Assembly (NCBI GenBank): GCA_002495885.1
Contig: DAHG01000025.1
Coordinates: forward strand, 113,148-177,147
Length of the DNA: 64,000 nt
Origin: Methanocellaceae archaeon UBA148
GTDB lineage: Archaea > Halobacteriota > UBA148
Direction: 5' to 3'
This document shows positions 36,325-45,032 of the stretch, piece after piece. The translations under genes and the position numbers were made by a program. The notes under the pieces were generated by a model, which was not told where the DNA came from, searched no databases, and saw only the letters and a program-made list of their open reading frames with translations. The stretch's first letter is position 1, and every line of letters begins with the position of its first letter.

Positions 36325-37506
36325 TCACAGACCCATCTCTTGGTGTTTTTTGGAGATAGTATCAGCCAATTTATCCAGAGACTCAAAATCTTCCGTCCTT
36401 GGAAAACCCTTACAGTAGACCGGGTCCAGTATCTCAACATTCAAGCTGGAAATAATCTCGGCAAGTTGTTCTACTGCCTTACCACCCCAGTTATAGGAGC
36501 CGATGACAGAAACAAATTTCAATTTTGGTCTAAGAATCTTTACGAGATAGGCGGCATAAAAAGCAAGTGGATGTGCACCTGCCAATATGGTGGGTACACC
36601 CACGACAACAGTAGCAGCATCTACCAAGGCCATTGCCAACTTTCCGATATCAGTATTTGACAGTTTAAACTGTTTCACAGTTATTCCTCTTTCAGTCAGG
36701 GCCCCCACGAAATAATCCACCATCTCCTTCGTGCTACCATGCATGGATACATAGGGCAATACAACTATATTCTCAGGCAGATCCAAGACCCAATGTTTGT
36801 ATGCCTCAAGGATAAACTTCGGATTTGCATATACGGGACCGTGACTGGGTGCAATAAGGTCTATTTCCAAGTCCTTTATTTTCTCCAAATTCTTCTGGAT
36901 AGTCGTCCTAAAGGGCATCATGATTTCCGCATAATATCTCTTGGCTGATTCATAGACCGTTGCTTCATCAGTTACATACAAATCAGACGTTGCCAGATGA
37001 GAGCCGAACAGGTCGCAGGGAAACAAGATTTTGTCTTCCCTTAAGTAGGTCAACATGGTCTCAGGCCAGTGTACCCATGGTGCATAGATGAACTCCAGTG
37101 TTTTATCCCCCAACGATAGGGTGGCTCCATCGTCCACTGTTATGAACTTTTTCTCAGGTATTAAAAGCAAATCCATAAGCAGGGCTTTACACTTAGGGTT
37201 GGTAACAACCTTGGCATTGGGATAAGCGTCGATTATCTGCGGTAAGAACCCAGAATGGTCCTGCTCGGCGTGATTGGCAATGACATAGTCTAGGTCTTTA
37301 ATGTCAAGCTGGTTGAGATTCTTTATCAAAACATCTCCCATAGCGGGATCTACCGTATCTATCAAAGCCGTTTTCTCGCTACCTTTCACTAAATAGGAGT
37401 TGTAACTGGTTCCATCAGGGAGCGGTACGAGCTCATCAAACAACCTTCTATCCCAATCAACCGCACCAATCGAGTAAATGTCTGGTTTCAGCTCTCTGGG
37501 TTTCAT
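36325..37506 (-). CDS. fprA: flavodiiron protein (F420H2 oxidase type)
   Basis: Reduces O2 to water or NO to N2O. The N-terminal metallo-beta-lactamase domain contains the diiron ligands in NHAEQDHSG and further ones in PWVHWPET, FPCDLFGSH and APSHGP. The C-terminal flavodoxin domain begins PYVSMHGSTKEM and shows GSYNWGGKA. At 393 residues it is the simple two-domain form that in methanogens uses F420H2. It overlaps hcp by four bases and is followed by rubredoxin. Confidence 0.94.
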   Translation of the reverse strand: MKPRELKPDIYSIGAVDWDRRLFDELVPLPDGTSYNSYLVKGSEKTALIDTVDPAMGDVLIKNLNQLDIKDLDYVIANHAEQDHSGFLPQIIDAYPNAKVVTNPKCKALLMDLLLIPEKKFITVDDGATLSLGDKTLEFIYAPWVHWPETMLTYLREDKILFPCDLFGSHLATSDLYVTDEATVYESAKRYYAEIMMPFRTTIQKNLEKIKDLEIDLIAPSHGPVYANPKFILEAYKHWVLDLPENIVVLPYVSMHGSTKEMVDYFVGALTERGITVKQFKLSNTDIGKLAMALVDAATVVVGVPTILAGAHPLAFYAAYLVKILRPKLKFVSVIGSYNWGGKAVEQLAEIISSLNVEILDPVYCKGFPRTEDFESLDKLADTISKKHQEMGL

Positions 37507-38813
37507 GAGAATCGCCTCAGCATTTTTTTCAAATCGTCTTCTGGATTGCCTATGAGTCTCAGGTCATAGTTATCTTTGAGTGCTTTCAGAATGTCATCGT
37601 TTACCCAAGCAGGAAGTATGGGACCGAGATATATACTTTTTATGCCTAATGAAAGGAGTGTCCAGAGAATGGCAACTGCCTTTTGCTCCATCCAACTCAA
37701 GACTAATGTGAGCGGAAGCTCGTTTATCCCTACGCCAAAGATCTCAGCAAGAGCAGAGGCTATATCGATGGCAACTATCGCATCGTTACACTGACCCAGG
37801 TCAATCAGTCTCGGGATTCCACCTATATCCCCAAGCTGTAAATCGTTGATTCTGAACTTACCACAGGCCAGCGTTAGGACAACGGTATCCCGTGGCAGCC
37901 GCTGAACAAAATCCCGATAGTACTGTGCCTTACTATGAGGTGAGTCGCAGCCACCCACAAGGAAGAAATGGCGGATCTTGCCAGTCTCCACCAGTTTTTT
38001 TATCTTGTCTTTCAAGGACAGAACCACAGACTTGGAGAATCCGGTAGTTAATACAACGTCTCCCGGCTTCTCATCAAACTCGGGCAGCGATTCGGCTTTT
38101 TTTATCACGGGAGTGTAATCGTATCCAGCAATGTGTTTTACACCCGGTAGCCGAGTCGGCCCAGTCGTAAACATTCGGTCTTTGTAATCTTCCTTGGGGA
38201 TCAGGACACAATTGGATGTTCCAAGGATTGCTACTGGGTATTTTGAAAATAATTGCTTCTGGTCAAACCATGCCCCTCCTAAATTCCCTACCAGGTGTTC
38301 ATACTTTTTCAATCCCGGATAGCCATGAGCAGGTAAGAGCTCCGAATGAGTGTAGACATTTATGCCCGTTCCTTCGGTTTGCTTGAGCAAAGCCTCAAGT
38401 GCTTTCAGCCCATGACCCGTAACAATAATTCCCAGACCTTTTCTCGTTCCTGTCTGCACTTCAGTAGGTTCAGGCTCCCCATAGGCTTTAATATGGGCTT
38501 CCTTCAAAAGCCTCATCGTTTTCAGATTCATTTTTCCTGCTTCAACAGCCAGTTGGACAAAGTTTGCAGCATCAAAGTTGACGTTGGTGAATGTGGAGTA
38601 GAAGGCTCTCTCCAAAAATGCATCGACCTCCTGATCAACGAATCCAAGCTCTCTCGCATGATAAAGATAGGCTGCCATCCCCTTAGCTGTGAGCAGCAGG
38701 TTATCCTGTAATCTAGCTACTGTGGCTTCTTTTCCGCATACGCCTTTAATAGTACAACCAGTCCCCCTTGCAGTTTGGGAACATTGATAACAAAACATCT
38801 TCAAGTCTTCCAT
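37503..38813 (-). CDS. hcp: hybrid cluster protein (hydroxylamine reductase)
   Basis: An Fe-S protein with a hybrid cluster, reported to reduce NO or hydroxylamine. The N-terminal cysteine motif is FCYQCSQTARGTGC followed by KGVCGK, which binds the cubane cluster. Downstream cluster residues occur in VTGHGLKALE, GTSNCVL, GGCDSPHS and TLACGKFRIN. Length 436 is slightly short for class III Hcp. It is first in a minus-strand operon with fprA, rubredoxin and nfu, a set for O2 and NO defence. The ATG at 38798 is an alternative start. Confidence 0.92.
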   Translation of the reverse strand: MEDLKMFCYQCSQTARGTGCTIKGVCGKEATVARLQDNLLLTAKGMAAYLYHARELGFVDQEVDAFLERAFYSTFTNVNFDAANFVQLAVEAGKMNLKTMRLLKEAHIKAYGEPEPTEVQTGTRKGLGIIVTGHGLKALEALLKQTEGTGINVYTHSELLPAHGYPGLKKYEHLVGNLGGAWFDQKQLFSKYPVAILGTSNCVLIPKEDYKDRMFTTGPTRLPGVKHIAGYDYTPVIKKAESLPEFDEKPGDVVLTTGFSKSVVLSLKDKIKKLVETGKIRHFFLVGGCDSPHSKAQYYRDFVQRLPRDTVVLTLACGKFRINDLQLGDIGGIPRLIDLGQCNDAIVAIDIASALAEIFGVGINELPLTLVLSWMEQKAVAILWTLLSLGIKSIYLGPILPAWVNDDILKALKDNYDLRLIGNPEDDLKKMLRRFS

Positions 38814-38902
38814 TTTTAGGACCTCGGTTTTAGATTATTTTATCAAGTAGGTAATAAATCAATCGCTAATAAAAATTGGGTCAAACCTATGTACATTCTA
38901 GC

Positions 38903-39464
38903 CTATTGAGATAATCCCCCAAAGTTATAGGTGATCCTCTTTTCGTTCATCTCGTCTTTGGCATTCTGAAGTGTTCTCTCCGGTTCTCTCTCAGTACTCT
39001 CAGAAAGAGGAAATTTCTCGAGCCCCAGTATACCTGTTTCAAGTAATTTCCTTCTGTAACCCAAAGCGTTGATAAACTTTGATTTTTCTGGAATTATTAG
39101 GTGACAGGAAATAGTGTTAACTTCTATACTTCTATGATTGTAGTTGTTTCAAATCTTGAATGATACTGTTTTTGTTTTCTTTGATGCTGAAAAGATAGAA
39201 CTTTGCAAATACTTCCGCTAGTTTCCTCACTCCCCCAATATGGAAGTTCTTTTCTTTCCCACCCATGTAGCCCGATACAGTGATTTCTTCAATATATAAA
39301 GTCCCCCCGTATCATGGTAAGCGACAAGGTCGGGACTCGTATTCAAAAAGATTTCCCTATGATTGTTTTTTTGTTAGTTTTAATGGTTTACATTCGTACC
39401 TTTCGCAGAATCTCTCGACTAGTTCTGGTTCAACTAGCATACGTAACTTATTCGTGTTTGCCAT
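38903..39464 (-). pseudogene. decayed gene of unknown family
   Basis: A once continuous gene is visible on the minus strand with several frame breaks. It begins at an ATG (39464) with GGAG eight bases upstream and reads MANTNKLRMLVEPELVERF, is stopped, continues as PDLVAYHDTGG in a second frame, then ITVSGYMGGKEKNFHIGG and VRKLAEVFAKFYLFSIKEN in a third piece, and ends in HLIIPEKSKFINALGYRRK to ITYNFGGLSQ before a TAG at 38903. At least two shifts and in-frame stops separate the pieces. The reconstructed product would be about 190 residues. I do not recognise the family. It fills the otherwise empty stretch between hcp and cimA. Confidence 0.5.
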
Positions 39465-39609
39465 TCATCTGCTCCTTCTCACACCAGTTTGAGATTTACC
39501 ATGGGTTGTATTTAGTCTAACTCTTATATGTAGCGTTGTTCTTGGTCCTGCTACTTGTTTGAGACCCAAAGATTGATATTGCGCTAAAGTGAAATAAGGA
39601 GCTGTGCAA

Positions 39610-41094
39610 ATGACAAGAGGGGCTTCGTTTAAGGATATAAGATTCTTCGATACGACGCTTAGAGATGGTGAGCAAACCCCTGGTGTTTCACTGACTGCAG
39701 AAGAAAAGTTGTTGATCGCTCGTAAGCTTGATTCCATAGGAGTGCACGTGATAGAGGCGGGTTCTGCAATCACCTCTGAGGGCGAGCGAGCATCTATCAA
39801 AACGATCGCCGATGAAGGCTTAAGTGCAGAGATATGCAGTTTTGCTAGGGTGCTTAAGAAAGACATAGATCTGGCATTAGGTTGTGATGTGGATTCGGTC
39901 CACTTGGTAGTACCGGTCTCAGACCTCCATATCGAGAGAAAACTAAAGAAGGATCGCGAAGCTGTAAAACAGATGGCAGTTAGCGTTACGGAGTACGCAA
40001 AAGACCATGGTTTGATCGTTGAGTTGAGCGGGGAGGATGCATCCCGGGCAGACATAGATTATCTGATTTCTGTGTACAAGGCAGGGATTGAGGCTGGTGC
40101 TGACCGCCTATGCTTCTGCGATACCGTGGGAGTGCTGCTACCTGAGCGGACGGAAGACATATTTAGGAGGCTTGTCAAACTAAATGCACCGATAAGCGTG
40201 CATTGTCATAATGATTTTGGATTAGCGACTGCCAACTCAATCGCTGCACTTAGAGTGGGGGCGAAACAAGTGCATGTTACCGCCAATGGATTGGGGGAAA
40301 GGGCAGGCAATGCTGCCTTAGAAGAGGTTGTGATGACGCTAGAGGCATTGTACAACTACGATACGGGCATAGATACCACAAATCTGTATACGACATCTCG
40401 CCTAGTGAGTAGACTGACCGGCATACTGGTCGCCCCTAACAAAGCGATCATAGGGGATTATGCCTTCACCCATGAGTCAGGCATCCACACTCATGGGATA
40501 CTGGTTTCTCCAGATACATACGAGCCGATATCTCCGGAAACAGTTGGCAGAACCAGAAAGATCATGCTTGGCAAACACGCAGGAAAAAGCTCTGTCAGTA
40601 TAGCTCTAAAGGAATTTGGATTGGAAGCTAGCGATGAACAGTTAGATGAAATCGTTCGCAGGATAAAAGATTTGGGAGATAAGGGGAAGAAAACGACAGA
40701 TGCGGACCTACAGACCATAGCAGAAGCCGTATTAGGCGTATATCGAGAGGCAAAGGTGAAATTGGACGAACTGACCGTCGTGTCTGGAAACAAAGTTACC
40801 CCTACTGCCTCAGTTAAACTAAAAATAGGCGACCGGGACATAATCGAATCCGGTATCGGTATCGGACCTGTAGATGCTGCCCTTCATGCATTACGAAGGG
40901 CTATAGCGGACATAGCAGATATTGAGTTGGATGAGTATCGCGTAGAAGCCATTACGGGCGGCACAGATGCCTTGGTAGAAGTATGGGTCAAGCTGAGCAA
41001 GGACGGAAAGACCGTTACAGCCAGAGGTGCGAGAGAAGATATCATAATGGCATCCGTAGAGGCCATGTTAGAGGGAATCAACCGACTGATGTGA
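39610..41094 (+). CDS. cimA: citramalate / 2-isopropylmalate synthase
   Basis: Condenses acetyl-CoA with pyruvate (citramalate, to isoleucine) or with 2-oxoisovalerate (to leucine). The DRE-TIM barrel begins FFDTTLRDGEQTPGVSL; metal and catalytic residues follow in SVHCHNDFGLATANS and NGLGERAGNA. The C-terminal allosteric LeuA dimer domain starts about residue 385. Overall it is closest in memory to the Methanocaldococcus CimA, and its place directly before ilvBNC favours CimA, but LeuA cannot be excluded. The ATG at 39610 is chosen because GGAG stands eight bases upstream; a GTG at 39604 is too close. Its stop overlaps the ilvB start. Confidence 0.85.
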   Translation: MTRGASFKDIRFFDTTLRDGEQTPGVSLTAEEKLLIARKLDSIGVHVIEAGSAITSEGERASIKTIADEGLSAEICSFARVLKKDIDLALGCDVDSVHLVVPVSDLHIERKLKKDREAVKQMAVSVTEYAKDHGLIVELSGEDASRADIDYLISVYKAGIEAGADRLCFCDTVGVLLPERTEDIFRRLVKLNAPISVHCHNDFGLATANSIAALRVGAKQVHVTANGLGERAGNAALEEVVMTLEALYNYDTGIDTTNLYTTSRLVSRLTGILVAPNKAIIGDYAFTHESGIHTHGILVSPDTYEPISPETVGRTRKIMLGKHAGKSSVSIALKEFGLEASDEQLDEIVRRIKDLGDKGKKTTDADLQTIAEAVLGVYREAKVKLDELTVVSGNKVTPTASVKLKIGDRDIIESGIGIGPVDAALHALRRAIADIADIELDEYRVEAITGGTDALVEVWVKLSKDGKTVTARGAREDIIMASVEAMLEGINRLM

Positions 41095-42779
41095 TGAAAA
41101 TGGTGAGTAAAATTTCAGGGGCGGAAGCATTTATTGAATGCCTGTGCAAAGAAAACGTAGAAGTTGTTTTTGGAATTCCGGGAGGTTCGCTCCTGCCAAT
41201 ACACGATGCGTTGTATGACTCGAGCATAAAACACATTCTCGTCAGACATGAACAATGTGCTGCCCATATGGCGGATGGGTATGCAAGGGCAACCGGGCGA
41301 ACAGGCGTGTGCCTGGCAACCTCTGGACCCGGTGCGACGAATCTTGTTACCGGCATCGCTAACGCCTACATGGATTCAGTCCCGATGGTGGCGTTCACAG
41401 GTCAGGTGCCCACTGGCATGATAGGCAATGATGCATTTCAAGAGGCAGATATTACGGGCATCACGCTTCCCATTACGAAGATAAATTACCTTATAAAAGA
41501 CGTCAATAATCTGCCTAAGACCATAAGAGAGGCGTTTCACATCGCCTCCACAGGGCGGCCTGGCCCGGTGCTTGTGGACATACCTAAAGATGTCCAGATT
41601 ATGGAGAGCGAGTTTGAATACCCCAAGACCTTCAATTTAAGGGGATATAAGCCAACGATTGAGGGGCATCCACTGCAGATTAAACGAGCTATCAAAGCGA
41701 TAACGGATGCAGAGCGCCCAATCATCTATGCAGGAGGTGGGGTCATAATTTCTAATGCCTCCGAAGAGTTACGAGCATTAGCAGAGCTGACTCTTGCCCC
41801 AGTTACAACTACCTTGATGGGCAAAGGAGCTTTTCCAGAGAGCCACCCCCTATCATTAGGAATGGTTGGCATGCATGGCACAAAATATGCGAACTATGCA
41901 ATGACGGAAACCGATTTGATCGTAGCAGTCGGAGTAAGATTCGATGACAGAGTGACTGGCAAGCTAAATGCCTTTGCCCCAAATGCAAAAGTCATTCACA
42001 TAGATATCGATCCGGCCGAGATCAGCAAGAGCGTTTCAGTCGGTATACCGATCGTGGGGGATGCAAAAAGAGTCCTTAAGGAGCTGATAAAAGGGTTGGG
42101 AAAGAAGCCCAGAACTGAATGGCTCAAGAAGATCGAGAAATGGAAAAAGGAGTTTCCCCTAAGATATGATCGTAGTGGTAAAACGCTTAAGCCGCAATTT
42201 ATCATCGAGCAGATCAATGAGCTTTGTCCAGATGCCATTATCACAACAGAAGTTGGGCAATGTCAGATGTGGGCAGCACAATATTTCAAGTCTACTAAAC
42301 CACGAAGTTTCATATCATCGGGCGGGCTGGGCACTATGGGATACGGTTTTCCAGCCGCCATAGGTGCCAAGGTGGGATGTCCTGACAAAACCGTCATCGA
42401 CATCGCAGGGGACGGAAGCTTCCAGATGACCTGTCAAGAGCTTGCTACTGCAGTACTAAACGATATTCCAGTCACGGTGGCAATTCTAAACAATGGGTTT
42501 TTGGGAATGGTGCGCCAGTGGCAGGAGTTGTTCTATGATAAAAGATATTCTGCTACATACCTAGGTACTACAAGTCCAGATTTCACAAAGTTGGCAGAGG
42601 CATATGGCGCTCTCGGCATAGAAGTGCGGAAACCAAGCGAGGTAAAATCAGCAATAGAGGAAGCAGTAACATCTGATAAACCCGCCGTTATCGATTTCAA
42701 GATCGATCCCGAGGAGAACGTGCTTCCGATGGTGCCGGCAGGTGCCGCTATAAACGAAATGATAGACTATGAGGGATGA
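41094..42779 (+). CDS. ilvB: acetolactate synthase large subunit
   Basis: ThDP enzyme that makes acetolactate or acetohydroxybutyrate. The N-terminal GAEAFIECL and VFGIPGGSLLPIHDAL segments, the catalytic glutamate region VRHEQCAAHMADGYARATGR and the ThDP motif GDGSFQMTCQELATAVLNDIPV in its parts are all present. The frame is open upstream, but the start at the ATG 41094, overlapping the cimA stop, gives the normal 561 residues. An alternative ATG is at 41100. First step of the branched-chain pathway in the operon. Confidence 0.94.
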   Translation: MKMVSKISGAEAFIECLCKENVEVVFGIPGGSLLPIHDALYDSSIKHILVRHEQCAAHMADGYARATGRTGVCLATSGPGATNLVTGIANAYMDSVPMVAFTGQVPTGMIGNDAFQEADITGITLPITKINYLIKDVNNLPKTIREAFHIASTGRPGPVLVDIPKDVQIMESEFEYPKTFNLRGYKPTIEGHPLQIKRAIKAITDAERPIIYAGGGVIISNASEELRALAELTLAPVTTTLMGKGAFPESHPLSLGMVGMHGTKYANYAMTETDLIVAVGVRFDDRVTGKLNAFAPNAKVIHIDIDPAEISKSVSVGIPIVGDAKRVLKELIKGLGKKPRTEWLKKIEKWKKEFPLRYDRSGKTLKPQFIIEQINELCPDAIITTEVGQCQMWAAQYFKSTKPRSFISSGGLGTMGYGFPAAIGAKVGCPDKTVIDIAGDGSFQMTCQELATAVLNDIPVTVAILNNGFLGMVRQWQELFYDKRYSATYLGTTSPDFTKLAEAYGALGIEVRKPSEVKSAIEEAVTSDKPAVIDFKIDPEENVLPMVPAGAAINEMIDYEG

Positions 42780-42783
42780 AAAA

Positions 42784-43269
42784 ATGAAGCATACTCTTTC
42801 AGTCTTGGTGGAGAACAAACCAGGTGTTTTAGCGAGAGTTTCAGGCCTTTTCTCCAGGAGAGGTTTTAACATAGATAGTTTAGCGGTTGGAGTGACCGAA
42901 AATCCAGAGATCTCACGAATGACGATAGTTGTAGAGGGTGACGATAGGGTCTTGGAACAAGTGACAAAACAATTAAATAAACTCATAGATACCATTAAGG
43001 TATCCGACCTAACAGCAGAGGAATCCGTGGAAAGAGAGCTTATGATGATCAAGGTGGCGGCCGAACCTAAGATGCGTTCCGAGATCATGCAAATCGCCGA
43101 CATATTTCGGGCGAGGATCATAGACGTCTCCCCGAAAACAATGATTATTGAGGCGACCGGCGATGAAGAAAAGATCAATGCCATGGAAGCTTTGCTAAAG
43201 CAGTTTGGAGTCAAAGAATTGGCACGAACCGGAAAGATAGCATTGACCAGAGGTCTGAAGAGCGTGTAG
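42784..43269 (+). CDS. ilvN: acetolactate synthase small regulatory subunit
   Basis: A 161-residue ACT-domain subunit that activates IlvB and gives valine feedback. It starts KHTLSVLVENKPGVLARVSGLF in key parts, followed by RRGFNIDSLAVG, the ACT-domain hallmark, and a second alpha/beta domain with ELMMIKV. GAGGG lies eight bases before the ATG at 42784, so this start is favoured over the ATG at 42769 that overlaps ilvB. Confidence 0.94.
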   Translation: MKHTLSVLVENKPGVLARVSGLFSRRGFNIDSLAVGVTENPEISRMTIVVEGDDRVLEQVTKQLNKLIDTIKVSDLTAEESVERELMMIKVAAEPKMRSEIMQIADIFRARIIDVSPKTMIIEATGDEEKINAMEALLKQFGVKELARTGKIALTRGLKSV

Positions 43270-43282
43270 GAGTGGAAATAAA

Positions 43283-44269
43283 ATGAGAATATTCTATGAT
43301 AAAGATGCAGATCTAAGCATACTAAAAAACAGGACAATTGCAGTAATCGGATATGGAAATCAAGGATGCGCCCAGGCAAAAAATCTAAAGGAATCAGGCC
43401 TGGAGGTCGTAGTAGGACTTAGGAAAGGGAAATCGTGGGACAGGGCAAAAAAGGATGGCTTCACGGTCTCGTCGATCAAAGAGGCATCCGCAGAGGCAGA
43501 CATTATTCAGGTCTTGCTGCCAGATGAGGCACAGCCTGGGATATACAGGAACGAGATACTGCTTGGTTTAAAAGAAGATAATGCACTTGGATTTTCCCAT
43601 GGATTTAACATTCGTTTCAATCAGATTGTTCCACCAGAGAATATAGACGTATTCATGGTTGCTCCGAAAAGCCCAGGTTCTTTGGTCAGGAGAATGTACA
43701 TGGATGGAAACGGTGTGCCTGGCTTGCTTGCGATCCACCAAGATTTTACGGGAGATGCAAAGCAAGTAGGATTAGCCTATGCAAAAGGAATCGGATGCAC
43801 CAGGGCGGGAGTCATCGAGACGACGTTTAAGGAAGAAACCGAGACAGATTTGTTTGGGGAACAAGTAGACTTGTGCGGTGGCGTAACAGAGATGATAAAA
43901 GCGACATTTGAGACCTTGGTTGATGCTGGCTATCAGCCAGAGGTAGCATATTTTGAGTCGCTACACGAGCTGAAACTGATCGTCGATTTGATCCATGAAG
44001 GTGGCTTATGTCATATGTGGGAGGCCGTTTCTGACACGGCAGAATATGGTGGTCTTACCAAGGGAAAAAGGGTTCTCAACGTCCAGTCAAAAGAAGCCAT
44101 GCTGCAAATCCTGAGAGAGATACAGGACGGCACGTTCGCAGAGGAGTGGATCAAAGAGAACAAGTCAAATCGATCGGTATTCAATGCCTTGAAGGCCAAA
44201 GAGGCAGAGCATCAGATAGAGAGAGTTGGCAAAAAGCTCAGAGCCATGATGCCGTGGCTGAGGAAATAA
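43283..44269 (+). CDS. ilvC: ketol-acid reductoisomerase
   Basis: Converts acetolactate to dihydroxyisovalerate. The Rossmann motif is VIGYGNQGCAQAKNL, then FSHGFNIRF, VAPKSPGSLVRR, and the metal ligands in ETTFKEETETDLFGEQ, with the knotted helical domain at the C-terminus. Length 328 is class I. It ends the cimA-ilvB-ilvN-ilvC operon, 13 bases after ilvN, and GGAG is visible before its ATG. Confidence 0.95.
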   Translation: MRIFYDKDADLSILKNRTIAVIGYGNQGCAQAKNLKESGLEVVVGLRKGKSWDRAKKDGFTVSSIKEASAEADIIQVLLPDEAQPGIYRNEILLGLKEDNALGFSHGFNIRFNQIVPPENIDVFMVAPKSPGSLVRRMYMDGNGVPGLLAIHQDFTGDAKQVGLAYAKGIGCTRAGVIETTFKEETETDLFGEQVDLCGGVTEMIKATFETLVDAGYQPEVAYFESLHELKLIVDLIHEGGLCHMWEAVSDTAEYGGLTKGKRVLNVQSKEAMLQILREIQDGTFAEEWIKENKSNRSVFNALKAKEAEHQIERVGKKLRAMMPWLRK

Positions 44270-44367
44270 TCCTTTTATTAAAAAATCCGAGAATAAGAAT
44301 CGGAGCCGCCCTGCTCTTTGAATCGGTCTAAACCTATTCGAAGGGGCTAGGGCATAGAGGCGCGAAT

Positions 44368-44721
44368 ATGGGAAAAGAACAGACAATAGCATTCGCACTA
44401 TTAATTGTAGTTTGCTTCATACTGGGTGGGGCCATCGGCTACTTTGTTATAAGAGATAATCCAAATCCCTGCGAGATCACAGAAATGACGTATTATTATT
44501 CTGAGTATTACGGGCGTTCTGAATGCCAAAGGGTTAAAGAAGACGGGACTATTTTAAAACTAAAAGATTTGGGCATAACTGTGGTTGAAATTGAAATAAA
44601 GACAGAAGCTGATCGTGTAAAATACAATCTCCAGAGAGTGCCCACATTTGAAATAGAAGGAGAGCGTTACCCAGGCTATATGACGTTTGAACAGCTAAAG
44701 TCACTGTTGAAGTGTTATTGA
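44368..44721 (+). CDS. membrane-anchored thioredoxin-fold-like protein
   Basis: A 117-residue protein with an N-terminal membrane segment (about residues 7-29, IAFALLIVVCFILGGAIGYF) and an extracytoplasmic domain. RVPTFEIEGERYPGYMTFEQLKSLL looks like the cis-proline and last helix of a thioredoxin or glutaredoxin fold, but no CxxC is present; single cysteines occur in NPCEI, RSECQR and at the C-terminus. It could be an exported redoxin-like protein with a lost or single-cysteine site. Separate from the ilv operon by about 100 bases. Confidence 0.6.
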   Translation: MGKEQTIAFALLIVVCFILGGAIGYFVIRDNPNPCEITEMTYYYSEYYGRSECQRVKEDGTILKLKDLGITVVEIEIKTEADRVKYNLQRVPTFEIEGERYPGYMTFEQLKSLLKCY

Positions 44722-45032
44722 AGTCTTATTGCTGAATTATTCATAAAATGATGGTTGATTCCTAAATGAGATGAACTTGATTTCTAAATGAGATGAACGA
44801 AGAATAAGAAAGTAATAAATAAGTATTCTAGAGGGGTGTTTACCGACATTTGCTCGTTTCATTTTATTACATTGATTATGAACTTGAATTTTTTAGGATA
44901 CTTCTTTCAGCAACTTCAGTTAGTTAACCTTATAAAAGCTAAATCGTAAAAAAAAGTAACAATAGAAAGTTTTTATATAAGTTTCACTCATGATAAAATG
45001 TTCACTTATAAGGGCAAAAGGGGGGTGAACAA
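44722..45032 (+). promoter_or_regulatory. intergenic region with promoter of the protease gene
   Basis: No gene is seen. A 22-base tandem repeat lies at 44755-44776 and 44777-44798 (TTGATTCCTAAATGAGATG and on, one mismatch). A TATA-like TTTTATATAAG is at 44971-44981, which would start transcription around 45005, and GGGGGGTGAAC just before the ATG at 45033 gives a strong ribosome site. The gene therefore has a short leader. Confidence 0.55.

Noticed and set aside
39280..39520. Plus-strand frames before cimA
   Set aside because: They are antisense to the decayed minus-strand gene and lack start signals.
40983..41093. Upstream extension of ilvB
   Set aside because: The extra 37 residues are the cimA gene read in another frame; the start overlapping the cimA stop gives the normal family length.
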